This document shows, in pieces, positions 19,533 to 29,775 of a stretch of 29,831 nt of DNA; the stretch's first letter is position 1; each line of letters starts with the position of its first letter. The stretch spans positions 1 through 29,831 of the forward strand of contig WHUX01000417.1 of the NCBI GenBank assembly GCA_015179025.1. Direction: 5' to 3'. Both the position numbers and the translations under genes were made by a program. This DNA comes from Terfezia claveryi. Its lineage: Eukaryota > Ascomycota > Pezizomycetes > Pezizales > Pezizaceae. The notes beneath the pieces are model-generated. The model saw only the letters and a program-made list of their open reading frames with translations, did not search any database and was not told the origin of the DNA.

Positions 19533-20308
19533 CCACGATGCTAAAGTTGCAGGTCATTTCGGACGTGACAAAACCCTCTAGCTCATGAAACGAAATTACT
19601 ACTGGCCTAACATGGAAGAATGGGTACGAAACTACGTACATACATGCGATGCTTGCCAAAGAAACAAAACTGCAAGACACAAGAAATATGGCAAGCTCGT
19701 ACCTCTTCCAATCCCCTACAGGCCGTGGGAACATATTTCGATGGATTTCATTACTGATTTACCACCAGTCAAAGGGTATAATCAGATTTGGGTTATTGTT
19801 GATAGGTTTACTAAAATGTCGCATTTCATTCCTTTAAAGAACCGGAAGGCAAAAGAGTTGGCTGGGATATTTGTCAAGGAGGTTAGGAGGCTGCATGGAT
19901 TACCAAAGAGGGTTGTTTCGGATCGGGATTCGGTATTTACAAGTTCGTTTTGGATGGAGGTAATGCGGTTATTAGGAGTTGAGTTGGGTAAGTCCTCGGC
20001 ATATCACCCCCAGACTGATGGTCAAACTGAACGAGTCAACCAGACCCTTGAGCATTATCTACGGACGTATTGCTGTTGGGATCAGGATGACTGGGTCGAG
20101 TTATTACCATTTGCCGAGTTCTGTTATAATAACACTGTCCATTCTAGTACCAAACTCATACCATTCTTTGCCGCATATGCTCAACACCCAGAAAATAATT
20201 TCCAGAACCCAACCGAAGCCTCAACTGAATCGAACAACCCTGAGGCAGTCAAGACAGTCGAAACCTTGGACGCAATGAGGGAGGCTATGAGGGAGAACAT
20301 GAAGGCAG
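19533..20308 (+). pseudogene. Pol of gypsy copy D, second part: integrase zinc finger and catalytic core
   Basis: It starts with the HHCC finger (HDAKVAGHFGRDKTL ... CDACQRNK); a TAG at 19579-19581 interrupts it. The DDE core follows: ISMDFITDLPPVKGYNQ with the first Asp, VVSDRDSVFTS with the second, and AYHPQTDGQTERVNQTLEHYL with the Glu. Integrase would join cDNA to host DNA. The frame is otherwise intact to 20308, where solo LTR E splits it. It continues at 21869. Confidence 0.9.
20304..20308. repeat. Target-site duplication of solo LTR E, left (GGCAG)
   Basis: GGCAG lies directly before (20304-20308) and after (21864-21868) the reversed LTR. Confidence 0.92.
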
Positions 20309-21863
20309 TGTCACGGGGGCCTTATTGACTGATAGCGCTCTTGCGACTATTAGGATGGCCATAATTCGCTGCCGCAACGATATCTATTCCGCAACACAGA
20401 ATATCAATCCTATAGCAGTAAAGTTCAGTCCAATGATAGTTCCTCACGACGGATCTTATTTCGCAACACAAAATAAATCCTATGTCGCTTTAAAAGTAAA
20501 GTTTAACTCAAGACTTAGAACTTTGTAGGCTTCGTGTACTCAAGGTGCTCTTGCTTTCGAATACTCGATGGTGGTAGAATGAATTCAACCGGAACTACTT
20601 GCACTATTTATATCCCACGGTGTTTGTAGATATTCTTATGATAAAAATATTTTATAAAACGCGGGCCTACCTGTCACCTTGGAATTTCTTCCTAAGTGTT
20701 ATGCCATCCACACCTTTGTTAATGCAGTTGCTATCTGCACTCGTTGTCACAGGTTACTAACCCAAACGTAGAGAATATTCCCATGTCTGCATGTTATACG
20801 TACTTCGCTTATAGCTCGCTTATCCCATTAAAGAATTCTTATCCGAGACAACTAAATTCAATTTCAGATACGTTACCAATCCCCGATACTATCGAATTAC
20901 AATCCGACAATATCCGAAGGCATCTAATTATGTTTCCGGCAATATTCACTTAATAGTGTCTAGTGTCCATTGAAAATAATTTTCAACTGCACATAACTCT
21001 ATGAATAGAGAACCGTGGGTCACAAGTAGATTACCATTGGAAAGGTATCAACGCATAGAAGATTATAGAATCTTAGTTTATCGCGATACCCAAATTATTC
21101 ACGAAGTTATTACAACATCAGGAAGGAATAGAATACCTTTAGAGAGCGCCATGGGCGCCAGTGGCGCCTAATGGCATCAGGACACAACTTTAAGACTATT
21201 TCATCCTGATGAATAATAAGTAAACCTCTTCGTGGACCTATATGACCATATTAAAAGTCTTATATCTCCATGAGTTTAACTCCGATCATAAAAAGGATTG
21301 CATAAATGGAATCAGGACGAGGAGTAGGCCAAGATAGAACCTTGAAACATTAAATTCGGAGAACTTTATGTTTTGGCCCTACCTTTGGCCTCTGTCCTGG
21401 GCGCACTCCCTTATAGTGTCACCGGACGCACTTTGGTCTAAAGTGCGCCCTCGGTCCTTCATTTTTTTAGTTATTTTTACCGAATTATTTTCCTGCAGTT
21501 CAGGGTAATAATTCAATATTCAGGGTAACGCCAAGACTTCAGGGTAACAGCTAATATAGCTAGCATGCATATAGTCAGCATATTAATCTGAGTATAACCA
21601 TTGAACCGTTAATCGGATTCTTATGAAACTTAAACCGTAGCTCACACAAGGGTCTATGGATGTTCCATAAGGGTCTTAACCATCTAGGATGATTATAAAC
21701 CTCTCCGAGGTTCATACCCGTTTCATATACTTAACTCTTATAGATAAGTATTAGAAACGTTTGCACCACACTGCTAAGAGTGTACCTAGAGTTCATATAG
21801 ATTCTAGGGTCGTTCTATAAGGGCCCAAGTACCTTTGGTAGGGCTGGATGTCACCCCGTGACA
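20309..21863 (-). mobile_element. Solo LTR E of the gypsy family, reversed, inside copy D integrase
   Basis: A full LTR in reverse orientation, TGTCACGGGGGCC to GGATGTCACCCCGTGACA, flanked by GGCAG on both sides and with no internal region. It therefore arose by insertion of a full element followed by LTR-LTR recombination. It is 1,555 bp, about 100 bp longer than its relatives, because of the MITE at 21116-21211. Confidence 0.93.
21116..21211. mobile_element. 96-bp MITE with CATCAGGA termini
   Basis: Absent from every other LTR copy with this region in the window, so the edges are visible by comparison. The ends are CATCAGGAAGGAATAG and, inverted, CATCAGGATGAAATAG (14 of 16 match). The flanking AA may be a 2-bp target duplication, since other copies read TACCAATAATA here. 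Inside are GGCGCC motifs like those of Plav-2 (8773), whose end starts with the same CATCAGGAA. It was probably mobilised by a Plav-2-like transposase. Confidence 0.8.
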
Positions 21864-22378
21864 GGCAGCACAGGACCAGATGTCCAAATACTACAATCTC
21901 AAGGTAGCAGAGAAGGAACCGACATTCAAAGTGGGAGATTGGGTCATGGTCAACGCAAAGAACATCAAAACAAGGCGTCCGACAAGAAGCTTGATTACAA
22001 GTTATGAGGGAAGTTTAGAATTAAACGGCTTATCGGCACTTATGCCTATGAGTTAGAGCTTCCCCAAGTACAGGCAAAACTCACCCAGTTTTTCATATTA
22101 GTTTGTTGGAACCCTACCACCTTAATACGATTGCCGGCAGACGCTCACCAACACCCCCTCCAGTCGACCTCGAAGAATCGGAATACCAGGTGGAAAAGGT
22201 TAGGACGAGTGAGCTCAGGAAGGGATGGGTTATGTATTTAGTCTCTTGGAAGGGTTACGGTCCTGATGACGACACATGGGAACCATATGAGAACCTGAAG
22301 GATGGAGCAGCCGATTTAATTCGAAAATTCCATCTGGATAATCCTCGTAAGCCTCGGGACCCTGATGTTATCTTGTGA
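21864..22378 (+). pseudogene. Pol of gypsy copy D, third part: integrase C-terminus and chromodomain
   Basis: Joined across LTR E, the integrase C-terminal region follows: VGDWVMVNAKNI, then a GPF-like block with KFRIKRLIGTYAYELELP, interrupted by a TGA where CGA would fit (near 22006) and a one-base shift near 22076. Then HISLLEPYH leads to a chromodomain (about 22166-22345): EYQVEKVRTSE, YLVSWKGYGPDDDTWEPYENL. It ends at TGA 22376-22378. The chromodomain marks this as a chromovirus; it would steer integration to modified chromatin, which fits the self-nesting seen here. Confidence 0.88.
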
Positions 22379-22621
22379 GGATTTTTCCTTTTTTCCTATT
22401 ATTAGGCATTAGGTTTTTTGAATTATCTTTACGTTTTTGTTTTACCTGTATTTCTTATGCCATATTGTCCCAGGGGTGCAATGAGACGTGCGCAGCTATG
22501 TTTTGGCTGTCGTATATGAGGACTGGTCCTCAAGCCCTATCCATTGTTATTAGTAGCAATAATGATTCTGATTGCATGATCAATTAGGTTCTTGTGGACA
22601 AGAACCTTAAGGGGGAGGCAC
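22379..22621 (+). other. 3' untranslated region and polypurine tract of copy D
   Basis: No gene is seen. A T-rich stretch is followed by TTAAGGGGGAGGCAC (about 22607-22621), the polypurine tract that primes plus-strand synthesis, abutting the 3' LTR. Confidence 0.75.
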
Positions 22622-24077
22622 TGTCACGGGGTGACATCCAGCCCTAACAAAGGTACTTGGGCCCTTATAGAACGACCCTAGAATCTACATGAATCTAGGT
22701 ACACTCTTAGCAGTGTGGTGCAAACGTTTCTAATACTTATCTATAAGAGTTAAGTATATGAAACGGGTATGAACCTCGGAGTGGTTAATAATTATCCTGG
22801 ATGGTTAAGACCCTTATGAAACGTCCATAGACCCTTGAGGGAGCTACGGTTCAAGTTTCATAAGAATCCGATTAACGGTTCAATAGTTATACTCAGATTA
22901 ATATGCTGACTATATGCATGCTAGCTATATATTAGCTGTTACCCTGAAGTCTTGGCGTTACCCTGAATATTGAATTATTACCCTGAACTGCTGGAAAATA
23001 ATTCGGTAAAAATAAATAAAAAAATGAAGCCATGAGGGCGCACTTTAGACCAAAGTGCGTCCGGTGACACTATAAGGGAGTGCGCCTAGGACAGAGGCCA
23101 AAGGTAGGGCCAAAACATAAAGTTCTCCGAATTTAATGTTTCAAGGTTCTATCTAGGCCTACTCTCCGTCCTGATTCCATTTCTGCAATCCTTTTTATAA
23201 TCGGAGTTAAACTCATGGAGTTATAAGACTTTTAATATGGTCATATAGGTCCACGAGGAGGTTTACTTATTATTGGTAATAACTCCGTGAATAATTTGGG
23301 TATCGAGATAAACTAAGATTCTATAATCTTCTATGCGTTGATACCTTTCCAATGGTAATCTACTTATGACCCACGGTTCTCTATTCATAGAGTTATGTGC
23401 AGTTGAAAATTATTTTCAATGGACACTAGACACTATTAAGTGAATATTGCCGGAAACATAATTAGATGCCTTCGGATATTGTCGGATATAATTCGATAGT
23501 ATCGGAGATTGGTAACGTATCTGAAATTGAATTTAGTTGTCTCGGATAAGAATTCTTTAATGGGATAAGCGAGCTATAAGCAAAGTACGTATAACATGCA
23601 GACATGGGAATATTCTCTACGTTCGGGTTAGTAACCTGTGACAACGAGTGCAGATAGCAACTGCATTAACAAAGGTGTGGATGGCATAACACTTAGAAAG
23701 AAATTCCAAGGTGACAGGTAGGCCCGCGTTTTATAAAATATTTTTATCATAAGAATATCTACAAACACCGCGGGATATAAATAGTGCAAGTAGTTCCGGT
23801 TGAATTTATTCTACCACCAGCGAGTATTCAAAAGCAAGAGCACCTTGAGTACACGAAGCCTACAAAGTTCTAAGTCTTGAGTTAACTTTACATTCAAGTG
23901 ACATAGGATTTATTTTGTATTGCGAAATATGATCCGTCGTGAGGGACTATAGTTGGATTGAACTTTACTGCTATAGGATTGATATTCTGTGTTGCGGAAT
24001 AGATATCGTTGCGGCAGCAAATTACGGCTGTTCTAATAGTTGCAAGAGCGCTATTAGTCAATAGGGCCCCCGTGACA
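22622..24077 (+). mobile_element. 3' LTR of gypsy copy D
   Basis: 1,456 bp, TGTCACGGGG to CCCCCGTGACA, about 99 % identical to 11684-13140. Differences seen by eye include CCCTAACAAAGG for CCCTACCAAAGG, GCGCCTAGG for GCGCCCAGG and TTACATTCAAGTG for TTACGTTCAAGCG; many are C-to-T. It is followed by the duplicated CAATC. Confidence 0.93.
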
Positions 24078-25744
24078 CAATCATTCTCACCTGGATTAAT
24101 CGATCGATTTGGCCTACCTTCCCGAAGACTACCTCGATGAACAAACAGCAATACCTCTTCCCAACGCCATCCCGCACAACCCCCACTATGACCAATTCGA
24201 CCCCCTAGAACAGGACTAAGCCAACAAGAATATGACGAATTATTGGCTAGAATAGTTCGTGATGGAGCCACAGAATTCGAACAGCAACGAGCCGAAATCA
24301 AGAACCTTACAGAAGGTTTAAATGCCCAAGCTAGTTTTCTAAAACAAGCCCAAGAAGCTCACACAATCATATTCAATGGTGCGAAAGCTACTTATGATGA
24401 TCTAAAGTTACTGCGACAGCAAGTAACTGAAGAAGTAGTAGCCTTAAAGGGACAAACTGATGGGCAAGAAGACGTAGTTAAGAGGCTAACAGTTTCCATT
24501 AAGGAAACTTTAGAAATCCAATGGCAAGAGCTGACAAAAAAGCTCAAGGAGGACACAGAGGCGATAATTGATGCAGCCAAGGTGGAGTTCGATGGTATCA
24601 AGGCAGATGTTAGCAAGCTGAATGATTGGGCACAGAAAGCAATTAAACAAGAACAGGATGATCATATTCGCAGTTGTGAGACTAATAAGGAATCGGTAGA
24701 AGAACTGTCTCGCTGGATTCAAACTCACAAACGAAAGCTCAAGGACCTACAAGAGCAGCCACAAGGCCAACAACGCCCACAAAAACGAACTCGATCAATT
24801 GATAATGATATCGAAGATTTCATTATCCATGGTACTCGGACAGGTCCAGTACCACCTCCACCACCTCCACCTCCACCTCCACCACCTCCAGTCCAGAAAA
24901 CCCGGGTCCTTTCTAATAAGAAAGAACCCCGAAACCTCCCCTTACCACCGAAGTTCGATGGAACTTCAAGCAAGCTGAAGGAATTTCTGATGAAGGTAGA
25001 CCACACCTTTGAATGCATGCCGCTAACATACTCTACTCATAGCGAAAAAATCCTGTTTGTAGCGGATCTACTTACAGGAGGTGCAAGCACCTGGTATTAC
25101 GCCAACCAACATAATCGAACACCAGATGCCAACTCCGGATGGGTTGAATGGGATATGTTTAATGTCTTTAAACGTGAATTTATAAACGCACACCAGAACC
25201 AACATGAAAAGCGAGATGCGAAGGTCTCCCTTCAGAAGGAGTTCTAGAAAAAAGGTGAGTTGATGAAAGGTTTCATCGCTCGTATCAGGGTTCATTAGTT
25301 GGTAGCGGAACTACCATGGGAACAGCTCTGGGAGCACCTGATTAGTGCAATTCAGCCTGAGACTCGGGCCCATATGGTCCAAGTCAGTACTGACAAAGAC
25401 ATTCTAGATAAGGTACCTGCTAGTACAGAAATATGCTTCCAGGCTATCGCAAATGCCGGGTCTCAGGTTGAGTATGAGAAGGTCAGGGAGGCACATGCAC
25501 AGAGCCAGTTCCATCAAAAAGAACAGGCTGCTGGTGCGAAAAAGGAGGTACCCAATACCCCCAAGACTACCGAGAAAAAATCCGAAAACCTCAAAGATCG
25601 GATTACTAAACCAAAGCAGAGGGCGAAAACAAAGCCCAATGCCAAATCCAAACCCAAGTCCGATACTTCCTCCAAGAAGGAAAAAGAGCCTGGTCAAGAT
25701 AAAGTCACATATGCAATGCGACAGGCTCGGAAAAAGGATGGATA
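24078..25744 (+). pseudogene. Gag of gypsy copy C, second part
   Basis: Resumes exactly where 11683 stops and aligns with 13405-15060 of copy D: coiled coil, polyproline run of 13 residues (two more than D), capsid-like region and Lys-rich linker. It ends at ARKKDG just before the zinc knuckle, where element G begins. Two TAG stops (25245-25247 and 25296-25298) replace CAG codons of copy D, which fits C-to-T change. It retains bases that D lacks near 25015 and 25306, so C is the better template at those points. Confidence 0.85.
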
Positions 25745-26400
25745 CATCAGCAAAAATAATATTTGCGTCCTGTGCGTCCGACGCTTGTAACGCATGGGAC
25801 GATAACTCAAGATCAGGACGAGAACGCTTGGTTCGTGAGCGTCCCGACACACTAGGACGCTGCACCTACGCCTGGGATGCAACATCAATGCTTGGCAGTT
25901 GCCGTCGTGTCTGGGACGTCATGGGATGTTGATCACACGCCTGGGACGCAACATCAATTCTTGGCAGTTGCTCTCGCTTCTGGGACGTACTGGGATATTA
26001 CTCACACGCCTGGGATGCAAGACCAATTCTTGGCAGTTGCTCTTACGTCTGGAACGCACTGGGACATTGCCCCCGCGTTTGTAATGCAAGCCTTGATGGC
26101 AAGGTATATCCCGACGCATTTGGTCGGTGAACCCACGTTTTGGACGTCTATGTAAGGTGCGCATGCATCCCTGATGATAATCCGAATTGCACTACCGTTC
26201 ATGACGCTGTTCCACTAACGACCTTCTTCACCAACGCTTGTGCACATGTCCGCCCGTCCTCAACTCAGGCCTCCTTCTGATCTTACGTCCGTAACGCTGG
26301 GCTCCCGCCCTTTTACGTCGGGAAAACATCACTCGCCATTGTACAGGTTCTACTTTGATATCGGAATCATATGGTATTTGACTTCTAGCTAGCTAATCAA
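25745..26400. mobile_element. Left terminus and subterminal repeats of TIR element G
   Basis: The gag of copy C breaks at 25744 and new sequence starts CATCAGCAAAAATAATATTT. Its first nine bases equal the inverted end of Plav-1. TGCGTCCTGTGC (about 25763) also occurs, inverted, in the Plav-1 subterminal region near 5784. The stretch is dense in GCGTCC, GGACGC and GGACGT motifs and holds a 69-bp tandem array. I see no gene in it; the open frames reflect repeat periodicity. The far end and transposase of this element are not in the window. Confidence 0.6.
25868..26095. repeat. 69-bp tandem repeat, about 3.3 copies
   Basis: Units start with ACGCCTGGGAYGCAA at 25868, 25937 and 26006, and a partial fourth follows at 26075. 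Each holds CTTGGCAGTTGC and, near its end, CTGGGACGT or a variant. The period is exactly 69 bp. It lies about 120 bp inside the terminus of element G. Confidence 0.82.
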
Positions 26401-26476
26401 TGCACAAAAAAAAACAATAAAAAAAAGCAAAAAATACATATAGCCAAAAAAAAAAACCCCTATAAATCCTGGGTAC
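26401..26476 (-). other. 3' flank of the DUF6532-like gene
   Basis: A-rich plus-strand runs (T-rich on the gene strand) at 26405-26456 follow the stop codon of the minus-strand gene. This is where its transcript probably ends. No classical polyadenylation signal was assigned. Confidence 0.3.
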
Positions 26477-28109
26477 TTATTCTTCATCCAGGTCATCTTC
26501 ATTATCGCTCTTCTCTTCATCATTGGTCTCCTCGTTTTCATTGGCTTCACATTCGAGGTCGAGTTAGCCTTGGGTGACTAGTTATGAGTATATAGAAAGA
26601 CCTAAAACTTACAGAAGTGGTCTTGATCCTTGCCCTGGTCGCTCTGCCACCGAAAGGCGTTGGGAATCCTTTGCCTCGCAAGCTGAATTGCTTGTGTGGC
26701 CTCGTGAAGTTCCTGTGTGAGCTCGGCCTCAAAGGCCGAGGTATCACCGATTTTCAGGGGTTGGTCTGATTCTAGACTCCCCTTTTGCAGTAAGGTGGCC
26801 AAACATGTGCGTATATCGGCCTTTATGGCCTCCAATAGAAGCGTACGCACGTTGCTGGGGTGGGCATTCCAGGTGGCCAAACCCTGTTTATATGTCGCTA
26901 TACACGTCAGAAAGTTATCTCCCTACGTCGGATTAGAAGTACATACTGACGGTCGTATCATATTTGAAAACCTCTGTTTTCGGGGGTTCTACATATACCC
27001 CTGTCGTCCATGTCTTTAGGCAATGACGCATAGCAGAGGCCACCAGGCAAATGAACACTTCATTGATTGAATCAAAGAAGGTTGCATCGAAGTTCCCCCG
27101 CATTTTAATCATGACGAAATATTTTCGGAAAATGATCTCCCTAATTTCGGTGGCTCGGAAATACCTCTGGTGGGTCTGTATGGGTATTAATCATGTTAGA
27201 CATGTCAGGCTTCCGATGCTGGAAGGAAGTTTTACCTCTCGTCCATTCTCCCGGCAAATGAAGCGATCCTGTACTAACAGGTAGTTCACTTGTATAGCTA
27301 TCTCACTTTGAGACAGCTTGTTCAACCCGAAGAGCTCCACAATGCTGTATTTACATTCGTAAACCAGATGTGATCTAGTTCGTGAATGTATGCTGCGGAG
27401 CTGTGATGCCTTAGATTAATATCCGACGTTACAGATAGGGAACATTACATATATGGGTGTTTGCTAGTTTCATATGGTTTAGTACTTAGCCAGTTTCCTG
27501 TTGGGCCTTGATCCAGCTTACGGACAACAATTGCTGGATTTCCTCTGCATTGAGCATTAGATTTCCGAACAAAGTATAGTCTCGCACATGCGAGGCCGCT
27601 CGTGACGTTAGTTCCTTGTATTGCTCTGGAATTGTGAAAAATGACCTTGATTTCGGTCCAACACGAGGCGGCTTCGGCACCTTGTGGTCAAGCTGTATTT
27701 GATCTTCGGAGTCCAAGCTGAACCTATCACTTAGCGCATTACTCAAACTGAGTCCACTTACACTGGACTCAGTACGCAGCTGCTCTCTGCCAGCAGAGAG
27801 TGGTGGTGGAGAGGACTACATCATGGTTAGCCAGACTCATCCTGATTTAGGTGGGGGCGTACTTACTCGCTGCCTGGAACTCAGTGGGTGTGCTGTAGAA
27901 CTTGGTGGGAGCGGTGTACTGTAATCAATGCGCACTTTTCGTGTGGGACGTGCTCCATCCGACGCAGCACGTTGTTTGGAGGACTGTGCCAGATGAGGAG
28001 GCTGTAGACCAGTCTCTTCATCTTCATCCTCTTCGTCCTCTTCTGTAAGTGCTTGACGTCTAGAGCCACTTAGTGAACTTTGGATCTTTTTAGGTCTTCG
28101 TTCGGACAT
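26477..28109 (-). CDS. DUF6532-like acidic protein, six exons, intact
   Basis: Exons (minus strand): 28109-27867, 27815-27522, 27409-27236, 27175-26999, 26883-26613, 26544-26477. They join without a stop into 408 residues; introns 1-4 are in phase 0. Intron 1 (51 nt) has GTAAGT, GGCTAACC and TAG; intron 3 (60 nt) has TCTAAC and CAG; intron 5 has GTAAGT and GGCTAACTC. Intron 2 (donor GTAAGC) may instead end at 27401. The start is MSERRPKKIQSSLSGS; the N-terminus is basic then acidic (EEDEEDEDEE) and low complexity. The core (about residues 165-325) has VNYLLVQDRFICRENG, EIREIIFRKYF and FICLVASAMRHCLKTWTTG, the pattern I associate with DUF6532, a basidiomycete family of unknown function. The tail is strongly acidic. 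A nuclear, chromatin-related role is a guess. It sits inside the terminus of element G. Confidence 0.72.
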
Positions 28110-28200
28110 TATGCACAGGGATGGGGAACAAAGAGGATAACAGGGATATGTGAACAGGGATGGAGATATGTGAAAGGGATGGGGATGGCAAGTTGAGGGG
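28110..28200 (-). promoter_or_regulatory. CT-rich upstream region of the DUF6532-like gene
   Basis: On the gene strand the 90 bases before the ATG are pyrimidine-rich and repeat CATCCCT and CACATATC twice or more in roughly 20-bp units. Pyrimidine tracts like this are common just upstream of fungal start codons. No TATA box was identified. Confidence 0.4.
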
Positions 28201-28317
28201 AGAAGTCGGGAATTTAGTCCATTGTGTTCATGACCCAGTCTGGGTTGGCACTTCATAACCCGCCTAACTACTTCCATTGCTATCTATTTCCTTCAATGGC
28301 AACCCTATCTAGATAAA

Positions 28318-28349
28318 TACCCGACTCAACCAGACCAAAACCCGACTAA
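28318..28349 (+). repeat. Spaced inverted repeat, left arm (TACCCGAC ... CCCGACTAA)
   Basis: TACCCGAC, 15 bases, then CCCGACTAA. The same two blocks with the same 15-base gap occur inverted at 29744-29775. Further CCTACTAA and CCGACTAACCCG variants follow to about 28405. The two arms bracket the damaged gene at 28515-29707. Confidence 0.5.
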
Positions 28350-28514
28350 TCATAAAAAGACCCTACTAATCCTAAATAAATCCGACTAACCCGAAAAAAA
28401 CCCGAAAGATTAGAAGAGGCAAAAGATTATCCCCGACAGGAAAACAAAAAGAAAAAAAGAAAAAAAGAAAAAAACCCACCACGACGAAAAAACCACCACG
28501 ACGTACAAAGTCAT

Positions 28515-29707
28515 TCATGTATACTGACCATTTATCGTCTCCCAATGGTATTGGGCTGCGTTCAACCCACGAACTTTGCTCACTACCCGTCGAACGCCCA
28601 AGAGTCGGTTCAATTGAGTAGCCCGATGCCCTACGGCTACCACCTGATGTGTCTTGACGAGTTGCGGACCAGAGGTAATTTTTGGCCGTTTGAGGCATCG
28701 AATGTAGCAGTAATCCTCATCATCGGAATCGATGATGCCTGCATTTGGGAAGAGGCGCTTGTGCTCCTTCTTGATATCGCTCAGGGTTTCCCGCTGGCGG
28801 TCCACTCTTCTATGGAGTTCATACTTGCGTTGTTCGAAAGTATGGTCTTTTGTAGGCATCCAACGCCGACGGACCCCAGCGACATTGCGTACGTTCGCAT
28901 CAGAATCCTCGGCAAAATCTTTATATTCGTTCCGGGGGATAAACTTCTCAAGTTCGAAGTAAGGACGGGCTCGAGGGGAGGTATTGGCTCTTGGGGGTAC
29001 AGAATGGAGTAAAACCATTAGGCGTAACGGCTCACTTTTAGACATTCGGAAAAATGCCTTCACCTCCACGTCAGAATGGAGACTGGTATAGTCGGCAGGA
29101 AAGCTGAGGTTAGGAGGGTTCGGGTCCTTGAGTGCGCCCAAAATTTCTCGAACCTTTCTATCGGCAGGAACATGAGCTTTGACCATGTCCCAAATCCTGT
29201 CTAGAGTCTTTGTCTGAATAACTACTAAATTCCTCCGATCCCGTTCATCCCAATTACACCCGTTGATATCCCTATGCTCTGCTATCTCAGGATCACACAC
29301 CCAGAATGCCACCGCGGTCCCTGCAGCTTCGTCGGCGTCGGAGATGTCGTCTTCTTCGTCGGAGTTCTCGTGAGCATGTGCCCTCTTTCGAGCACGCTTG
29401 ATAGCCAGGTTTTTGGAAGTCTCAGAACGATTTTTCTGGCAATCTTGTAGCAGTGCCTCTAGTGCCTTTTTGTGGGACTCGGACCCACCAGCCAGTCAAT
29501 TCCTCATGGAAGTCCTAAATCCAGTTAGGCTGCGAGCAGCAATGATAAGAGCATCTTTCTCATTTTGGCTTGCTGAGGCCCAACTTCGGATTGAATGTTG
29601 GGCACAATAGTCCTTGACAGCATTGCGCCATGATGTGTAGTCGGCATCTCGAGTGTCCACCCCAAGTCAGTCTTCGAGTTCTGAATTAGGTTTTTAGGAG
29701 TAACCAT
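28515..29707 (-). pseudogene. Unrecognised charged protein, damaged gene
   Basis: ATG at 29707 opens MVTPKNLIQNSKTD; near 29665 the convincing frame changes by one base (a G run) and goes on with RDADYTSWRNAVKDYC. A TGA at about 29494-29496 follows SMRN, and the same frame then runs 326 codons to TGA at 28515. That part has a basic KRARKRAH stretch (a possible nuclear signal), an acidic SDEEDDISDADE patch, a globular region (AFWVCDPEIAEHRDINGC ... FRMSKSEPLRLMVLL) and a coiled-coil-like charged C-terminal part. I know no family for it. A cryptic intron could bypass the stop, but I could not find a good donor. It lies upstream of, and on the same strand as, the DUF6532-like gene, so both may be cargo of element G. 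Confidence 0.5.
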
Positions 29708-29743
29708 TGGGGTTAAATATAGGTCATGTTAGTCTAGTCTAGG

Positions 29744-29775
29744 TTAGTCGGGTTGTCTTCCTTATGCGTCGGGTA
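29744..29775 (-). repeat. Spaced inverted repeat, right arm
   Basis: Read on the minus strand: TACCCGAC, 15 bases, CCCGACTAA, matching 28318-28349 in both blocks and spacing. It lies 37 bp upstream of the ATG of the damaged gene. Confidence 0.5.

Larger units (their letters stand above)
11684..24077 (+). mobile_element. Gypsy copy D: complete chromodomain Ty3/gypsy (chromovirus) element with two nested insertions
   Basis: Two LTRs about 99 % identical by eye (roughly 16-18 differences) flank gag, protease, RT, RNase H, integrase and chromodomain in the Ty3/gypsy order. CAATC lies on both sides (11679-11683 and 24078-24082), a 5-bp target duplication inside the gag of copy C. The span is 12,394 bp; without element F, solo LTR E and their duplications it is about 9.2 kb. 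The polyprotein frame is broken by several single-base deletions and a few stops, so as read it is not autonomous. Confidence 0.92.

Noticed and set aside
20744..20953. 69-residue frame (MSQVTNPNVENIPMS...) recurring in several LTRs, e.g. 7193, 12499, 23462
   Set aside because: It recurs because the LTR is repeated. It is antisense within U3, lacks the start and codon bias of a gene and is broken in some copies.
25877..26155. Repetitive plus-strand frame of 92 codons
   Set aside because: The 69-bp tandem repeat is a multiple of three, so frames stay open in several registers. There is no sign of coding and the region is a transposon subterminus.
26041..26400. Possible promoter or gene between the 69-bp array and the DUF6532-like gene
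   Set aside because: Only scattered GCGTCC/ACGTCC-type motifs and A-rich runs; no frame of credible length or composition.
28545..29012. 155-codon plus-strand frame
   Set aside because: Antisense of the charged protein at 28515-29707, whose composition is clearly more protein-like.
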